Of a stretch of 64,000 nucleotides of DNA, positions 59,924-64,000 are shown in pieces. The translations under genes were made by a program, and so were the position numbers. The notes below the pieces were generated by a model. That model ran no database searches. It was not told where the DNA came from and was given only the letters and a program-made list of their open reading frames with translations. Each line of letters opens with the position of its first letter. The stretch's first letter is position 1. Source of the stretch: DATFQE01 sp963738205 (GTDB taxonomy: Bacteria > Actinomycetota > Thermoleophilia > Gaiellales > Gaiellaceae); the NCBI GenBank assembly GCA_963738205.1, contig CAVTVQ010000006.1:62001-126000 (forward strand), given 5' to 3'.

Positions 59924-61816
59924 TCAGAACTCCTTCTGCAGCTCGGGGACGATGATTCGTGCCGCAGCCTCGATCAGCGCGAGGTGTGAGAAGGCTTGGG
60001 GGAAGTTGCCCAGGTGACGACCAGTGTCAGCGTCGAACTCCTCGGCGTACAGGCCCAGCGGCGAGGCGATCCGGAGGAGGCGCTCCATCAGGTCGCGTGC
60101 CCGCTGCACCTCCCCGACGATTGCCAGCGCGGAGACGAGCCAGAAGGAGCAGATCAGGAACGTCCCCTCCTTGCCCGAGAGGCCGTCGTCGGTCTCGCCC
60201 GTCCGGTAGCGGAGGACGAAGCCGTCCTCGGTCAGCTCGGCGGCGATCGCGTCCACGCTGGCGCGCAGACGCTCGTCGTCACCGGGCAGGAAGCCGAGGA
60301 TCGCCGCGAGGAGGGTCGAGGCGTCGAGCGCATCCGTCTCGTAGTGCTGTCGGAGCACGCCCTTGTCGGTGAGCCCGTGCGTGAGGATGTCCTCCTTGAT
60401 CTCGTCCGCCGTGCCGCGCCACTCCTCCTGCAACTCGGGATCGCCTCGAATCTCTGCCAGCTGCGCTGCGCGGTCGAGCGCGACCCAGCACATGAGCTTC
60501 GAGGACACGTAGTGCTGAGGCTTGCCGCGGGCCTCCCAGATGCCCTGGTCGGGCTCGCGCCAGACCCGCGTGGCGCACTCGGCTTGCGTCTGAACGATCG
60601 GCCAGAGCCGCCGTGGGAGGCGCTGGCTGTGCCGCGTGTGGAGCAGGATCGAGTCCAGTGCGGAGCCGAAGACGTCGTTCTGGCGCTGGTCGAATGCACC
60701 GTTGCCGATTCGCACCGGCCGCGCGCCCGCGTAGCCGGAGAGCTCGTCACGCGTGGACTCGGTCAGGTCCCGGCGACCGTCGATCCCGTACATGATCTGC
60801 AGCGAGCCGTCCTCGGTCGGCTCGACGTCGGCGACGAACTGCATGTACTCGTCGGCCTCCCAGTTCAGGTTCAGGTAGTGCAATGCCTGGAGCGTGAAGG
60901 TGCTGTCGCGGATCCAGGTGTAGCGGTAGTCCCAGTTGCGCTCGCCGCCCGGCGTCTCGGGCAACGACGTGGTGAGGGCGGCCACGGTCGCGCCCGTCGG
61001 CATGTAGGTGAGGCCCTTGATCGCGAGCGCCGAACGTTGGATCGGGTCGCGCCAGTGGTGGTCAGGCATCCTTGCCCTCTGCAGCCAGGCACGCCAGAAC
61101 CGGACGGTCGCGTCGATCCGTGCCTCGGCCTCGTCGACGTCCTTCGGTACGGCGAGCCCTTCGGCCCAAGAGAGGGCGCAGTAGGCGCGGTCGCCGGGCC
61201 CGAGCACGTGCCGGGCCCTGATCCGGTCGCCTTCACTCCCGAGCGGCAGGTCGGACTGCAGCCGAATGGTCTGACCCTCTGCTGACCCATCCGCGGTGTG
61301 CCGGCTCCCGTCGACCGTCCACTGCGCGAGGACGCGGCCGTAGTCGAAGGCGGGCTCGCACACGAGCTCGACCTCGACCTCGCCCTCGAGGCACTCGACG
61401 GTTCGCACCAGCTCGTGGTCGGCGTCGTCGTCGGCCGGGGGCCGCGTGTGCGGTGTGATCTCGTCCTCGTGGTCGCGGGCGCCCATGGTCAGCGCGTCGC
61501 GGACGACGACCCAGCCGCTCGGCGTCTTCCACGTGGTCTCGAGCACGTTCGTCCCGGGGATGTAGGCGCGAGCGGTTGGGTGGCTGATCCCGAAGGGCGC
61601 GAAGCGGAAGAAGCCGGCCTGGCGATCGAGCAGGCTTCCGAACACGCTCGGTGAGTCGAAGCTCGGCACGCAGAGCCAGTCGATCGCTCCGTCGGCCGCG
61701 ACGAGCGCCCCCGTGTGGCAGTTCGACAGGAATGCGTAGTCGGCGATCGGCGGGAACGGGGAAGGTGCCGCCGCGCTCTGAGCCTGCGGCTCGGATGTGG
61801 GCTCGACCGCCGTCAT
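59924..61816 (-). CDS. Glycoside hydrolase family 15 (glucoamylase/trehalase-like)
   Basis: A 630-residue enzyme with the N-terminal super-beta-sandwich (IADYAFLSNCHTGALVAADG, AIDWLCVPSFDSPSVFG) and an (alpha/alpha)6 catalytic barrel: ERNWDYRYTWIRDSTFTLQA, with the acid Glu probably in the WEADEYMQF/IYGIDG region and the base Glu near the C-terminal GTFLICSFW part. Mycobacterial proteins of this type are trehalases, so release of glucose from trehalose is the favoured activity; maltose or glycogen ends are alternatives. ATG 61816 overlaps the zwf stop; no signal peptide. Confidence 0.9.
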   Translation of the reverse strand: MTAVEPTSEPQAQSAAAPSPFPPIADYAFLSNCHTGALVAADGAIDWLCVPSFDSPSVFGSLLDRQAGFFRFAPFGISHPTARAYIPGTNVLETTWKTPSGWVVVRDALTMGARDHEDEITPHTRPPADDDADHELVRTVECLEGEVEVELVCEPAFDYGRVLAQWTVDGSRHTADGSAEGQTIRLQSDLPLGSEGDRIRARHVLGPGDRAYCALSWAEGLAVPKDVDEAEARIDATVRFWRAWLQRARMPDHHWRDPIQRSALAIKGLTYMPTGATVAALTTSLPETPGGERNWDYRYTWIRDSTFTLQALHYLNLNWEADEYMQFVADVEPTEDGSLQIMYGIDGRRDLTESTRDELSGYAGARPVRIGNGAFDQRQNDVFGSALDSILLHTRHSQRLPRRLWPIVQTQAECATRVWREPDQGIWEARGKPQHYVSSKLMCWVALDRAAQLAEIRGDPELQEEWRGTADEIKEDILTHGLTDKGVLRQHYETDALDASTLLAAILGFLPGDDERLRASVDAIAAELTEDGFVLRYRTGETDDGLSGKEGTFLICSFWLVSALAIVGEVQRARDLMERLLRIASPLGLYAEEFDADTGRHLGNFPQAFSHLALIEAAARIIVPELQKEF

Positions 61817-63261
61817 GTCGTCACCCAAGGTCCGTGCCAGCGTCCGTCTCCGGCCAGCAGCTTGTCCGCCGCTTCGGGGCCCCACGATCCCGGGGCATAC
61901 CGCTGGACGGGCGGGGGCGCGTCGAGCAGCGGCTGCATGACCCGCCAGGTCTCCTCGACGCCGTCCTGGCGCGTGAAGCGGGTGCTGTCGCCGACCATCG
62001 CTGCGTGGAGCAGCACCTCGTACGGCGTCGGGCCCTCACCGCCCTCCTGGGCGAACTCCATCTCGAGGTCGATCGTCGAACCACCCGGCTGATCGGCCCG
62101 GTGCGCTTGCACGATGAGCTTGATCCCGGCGGTCGGGTCGAGCCTGACCACGAGTTGGTTCGGCTCGGCCACGCGGTTGGCGCCCGCGAAGCCCAGCACC
62201 GGCGGATGCTTGAAGACGAGTCGGAGCTCGGTCTGTGTGACGGGGAGGCGCTTGCCGGTACGGATGAAGAAAGGAACGCCCGACCAGCGCCAGTTGTCGA
62301 TCTCGAGTCGTAGGGCGGCGTAGGTCTCCGTCGTCGAGTCTGCGGCGACCCCTTCGATGTCGAGGTAGCCGTCGTACTGGCCGCGCACGTAGTGAGCCGG
62401 GTCGGCTTCGACGACGGCGTGGAAGAGGGCGACCTGCGCGTCTTTGATCGTCTTCGGGTCGCTCCGCGAAGGTGCCTCCATCGCGGCCGCCGCCACGACC
62501 TGCATGAGGTGGTTGACGACGACGTCGCGCAACGCACCGACCGGGTCGTAGAAGTGACCGCGGTCCTCGACCCCGAAGCTCTCCGCCATCGTGATCTGGA
62601 CGCTTTCGAGGTAGTTGCGGCTCCAGATCGGCTCGAGCATCGAGTTCCGGAACCGGAGGTGAAGGATCTCTTCGAGACCCATCTTGCCGAGGTAGTGGTC
62701 GATGCGGTAGAGCTGTGACTCGTCGATGTACTGGTGCAGCTCGTCGGCGAGCGCGCCGGCGGACTCGGTGTCGTGGCCGAAGGGCTTCTCGACGACTACT
62801 CTCCCGGTGTTGGTCAGCCCCGCCTGGGCCAGGCCCTTGACGACGGCGCCGAAGAGGAACGGCGGGATCTCGAGGTAGAAGACCGGGGTCGAGGCACCGT
62901 CGATCGCCTCGCCGACGCGCTCGTACGTCGCCGCGTCCGCGAAGTCGCCGCTCACGTACGAGAGACGCTCGGCGAAGCGGTCGAAGATCGCCTTGTCCAG
63001 GTGCTCGCCGGTGCCCTCGATCGACTCGCGCGCGCGCGTCCTGAGTTGCTCTTCGCTCCAGTCGTCGACGGCCACGCCGACGATCGGGCAGTCGAGCAGC
63101 CCGCGGGCCTCGAGCCGGTAGAGCGAGCGGAAGGTCATCACCTTCGCCAGGTCGCCGGTGATGCCGAAGACGACGAGGACGTCGGCGGCTTTGGGCGCGA
63201 CGTCTCGTGCTGTGGCCGCGGGTGCCCGTTCCGGAACGACGGTGCCGGTTCCGTGTGTCAT
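61813..63261 (-). CDS. zwf: Glucose-6-phosphate 1-dehydrogenase
   Basis: First enzyme of the oxidative pentose phosphate route; makes NADPH. The 482 residues include the dinucleotide motif VVFGITGDLAK at 30-40, EKPFGHD at 158-164 and the active-site RIDHYLGK at 186-193 with its catalytic His. ATG 63261 is preceded by GGAGGTGGGAC. An island palindrome and TAGGCT hexamer lie upstream. It heads the operon zwf, GH15, GMC oxidoreductase and the 25-residue ORF, linking glucose release to NADPH supply. Confidence 0.96.
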   Translation of the reverse strand: MTHGTGTVVPERAPAATARDVAPKAADVLVVFGITGDLAKVMTFRSLYRLEARGLLDCPIVGVAVDDWSEEQLRTRARESIEGTGEHLDKAIFDRFAERLSYVSGDFADAATYERVGEAIDGASTPVFYLEIPPFLFGAVVKGLAQAGLTNTGRVVVEKPFGHDTESAGALADELHQYIDESQLYRIDHYLGKMGLEEILHLRFRNSMLEPIWSRNYLESVQITMAESFGVEDRGHFYDPVGALRDVVVNHLMQVVAAAAMEAPSRSDPKTIKDAQVALFHAVVEADPAHYVRGQYDGYLDIEGVAADSTTETYAALRLEIDNWRWSGVPFFIRTGKRLPVTQTELRLVFKHPPVLGFAGANRVAEPNQLVVRLDPTAGIKLIVQAHRADQPGGSTIDLEMEFAQEGGEGPTPYEVLLHAAMVGDSTRFTRQDGVEETWRVMQPLLDAPPPVQRYAPGSWGPEAADKLLAGDGRWHGPWVTT

Positions 63262-63314
63262 GTCCCACCTCCCGAGTTTGTCGTTCGAGCCTACTGAGGC
63301 CGTTCGAGGATCTC

Positions 63315-63333
63315 GTCACCCAGGACGGATGAT
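63315..63333 (-). promoter_or_regulatory. Island palindrome upstream of zwf
   Basis: Plus strand gtcaccc-aggac-ggatgat. Read toward zwf, TAGGCT at 63293-63288 starts 22 nt downstream, giving a start near 63281. Confidence 0.65.
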
Positions 63334-63340
63334 TTGGGAT

Positions 63341-63358
63341 TCATCCGGAACCGGATGA
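63341..63358 (+). promoter_or_regulatory. Perfect 18-bp palindrome upstream of DUF2254 gene
   Basis: TCATCCGGAACCGGATGA is self-complementary over all 18 bases and carries both GGATGA arms of the island motif. It lies 7 bp from the zwf operator and 26 bp before ATG 63385, so two sites are stacked in this divergent promoter. Confidence 0.6.
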
Positions 63359-63384
63359 TGCTTCGGCCGGGCCAGGCCGGTCCA

Positions 63385-64000
63385 ATGACAGCGATCGCCG
63401 TGTGGCGACTCGTCTTTCAGACGCGCCAGTACCTGAGGGGGAGCCTCTGGTTCCTCCCGTTGCTGGGCGGCCTGGCCGGAGCCGTGCTCGGACTGCTCGA
63501 GGCGCCGATCGCCCGTACGGTCGACGTGCCGAACTCATTGCAGTACTCGGCTTCGACCGCGAGCACGGTTCTGTCCGCGATTGTCGGGTCGACGGCGGCG
63601 CTCACGGGCTTCGTGGTCACCGTCAGTGTGCTCGTCGTGCAGATGGCCACAGGCACGTTTTCCGCCCGCTACATGCGTCTGTGGTACCGCGATCGTGTCC
63701 TCCACGTCCTGCTCGCACTCCTGATCGGGACGTTCACCTTCTCGTTCACGCTGCTGGCAGGCGTCGAGGAAGGCTCGGTCCCGGACCTCGGCATCACGAC
63801 GAGCGGAGCGCTGATGGCCCTCGACATGTTCCTCTTCCTGTTTTTCCTCGACCGCTTCATCCACCGGCTCCGGCCGGTGGCCGTGGCCTCGCTCGTGGCC
63901 GAGGCAGCGCGGCGCTCCTTCCAGTCGCTCGTCCGGGCGGCATCCGGCGTCGACGCGCCGGAGATCCTGCACGAGCGGTTCGAGAGCCGCGAGGAGCCGA
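63385..64000 (+). CDS. DUF2254 membrane protein, N-terminal part (runs off the window)
   Basis: About 205 residues are visible. Four helices follow one another (LWFLPLLGGLAGAVLGLLE, TVLSAIVGSTAALTGFVVTV, VLLALLIGTFTFSFTLLAG, SGALMALDMFLFLFFLDRF), and QMATGTFSARYMRLWYRDR between helices 2 and 3 is the DUF2254 hallmark (S.R.L). Its function is unknown. ATG 63385 is used; GTG 63400 is possible given the close upstream palindrome. It is divergent from zwf. Confidence 0.85.
   Translation, partial: MTAIAVWRLVFQTRQYLRGSLWFLPLLGGLAGAVLGLLEAPIARTVDVPNSLQYSASTASTVLSAIVGSTAALTGFVVTVSVLVVQMATGTFSARYMRLWYRDRVLHVLLALLIGTFTFSFTLLAGVEEGSVPDLGITTSGALMALDMFLFLFFLDRFIHRLRPVAVASLVAEAARRSFQSLVRAASGVDAPEILHERFESREEP

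Overview
The window is a GC-rich bacterial chromosome segment with frequent GTG/TTG starts, start/stop overlaps of the ATGA/GTGA type, acyl-CoA carboxylase pairs, Ku, DUF4239, DUF2254 and streptomycin-6-kinase-like proteins. This suggests an actinobacterium, most likely a deep-branching soil lineage such as Thermoleophilia (Gaiellales/Solirubrobacterales). That placement is inferred from gene content; no rRNA or other phylogenetic marker is present. I saw no rRNA, tRNA or CRISPR array.

Region 1 (1-31.9 kb) is mostly metabolic and housekeeping. It begins with the tail of a dipeptide/oligopeptide ABC importer (permease end, two ATPases). A Kelch-repeat lipoprotein and an IS110-family element with a probable bridge-RNA region follow. 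Acyl-CoA catabolism genes are spread through the first 20 kb: acyl-CoA dehydrogenase, biotin-carrying carboxylase alpha, a LiuC-like enoyl-CoA hydratase and carboxylase beta. Between them lie a leucyl aminopeptidase, two MFS exporters, a DapA-family aldolase, a DAO-type oxidoreductase and small conserved proteins. At 20.3-23.5 kb two proteins flank Ku and a coiled-coil protein, and both carry the N-terminal RSxGNRAv..LLQ-type segment known from cargo of extracellular contractile injection systems (eCIS). One continues into an Hcp-like tube domain and the other into an HExxH metallopeptidase-like domain, reached only through a frameshift. The region ends with a cyclic-nucleotide-binding protein overlapping a flavoprotein, a potassium channel, and a sulfatase with its formylglycine-generating enzyme.

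Region 2 (31.9-64 kb) looks like a stress and respiration island. It holds SHOCT and DUF7144 membrane proteins, a class II glutamine amidotransferase, glutamate decarboxylase, a universal stress protein and lipoproteins. It also holds a holin/phosphodiesterase fusion with a YbhN-type flippase-like protein, and a six-gene run cydA-cydB-cydD-cydC-PrsW-ClC. NDH-2, a cation/proton antiporter, aldose epimerase and an operon of glucose-6-phosphate dehydrogenase, GH15 hydrolase and a GMC oxidoreductase complete it. Most transcription units here are preceded by the same 19-bp imperfect palindrome (ATCRYCC-N5-GGATGAT). At five sites a -10-like hexamer (TAGGYT-type) starts 21-22 nt further downstream, and at a sixth it starts 22 nt downstream. 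This is the geometry of a class II activator site. I found no convincing copy in region 1. It is the strongest candidate here for an undescribed system: a regulon joining low-oxygen respiration, acid stress, NADPH production and envelope functions.

Several genes (eCIS-type protein, GT-like membrane protein, a lipoprotein, PrsW, cydC) are interrupted by single-nucleotide shifts, four of them readable as one extra base. Indel errors in the assembly are at least as likely as true pseudogenes.
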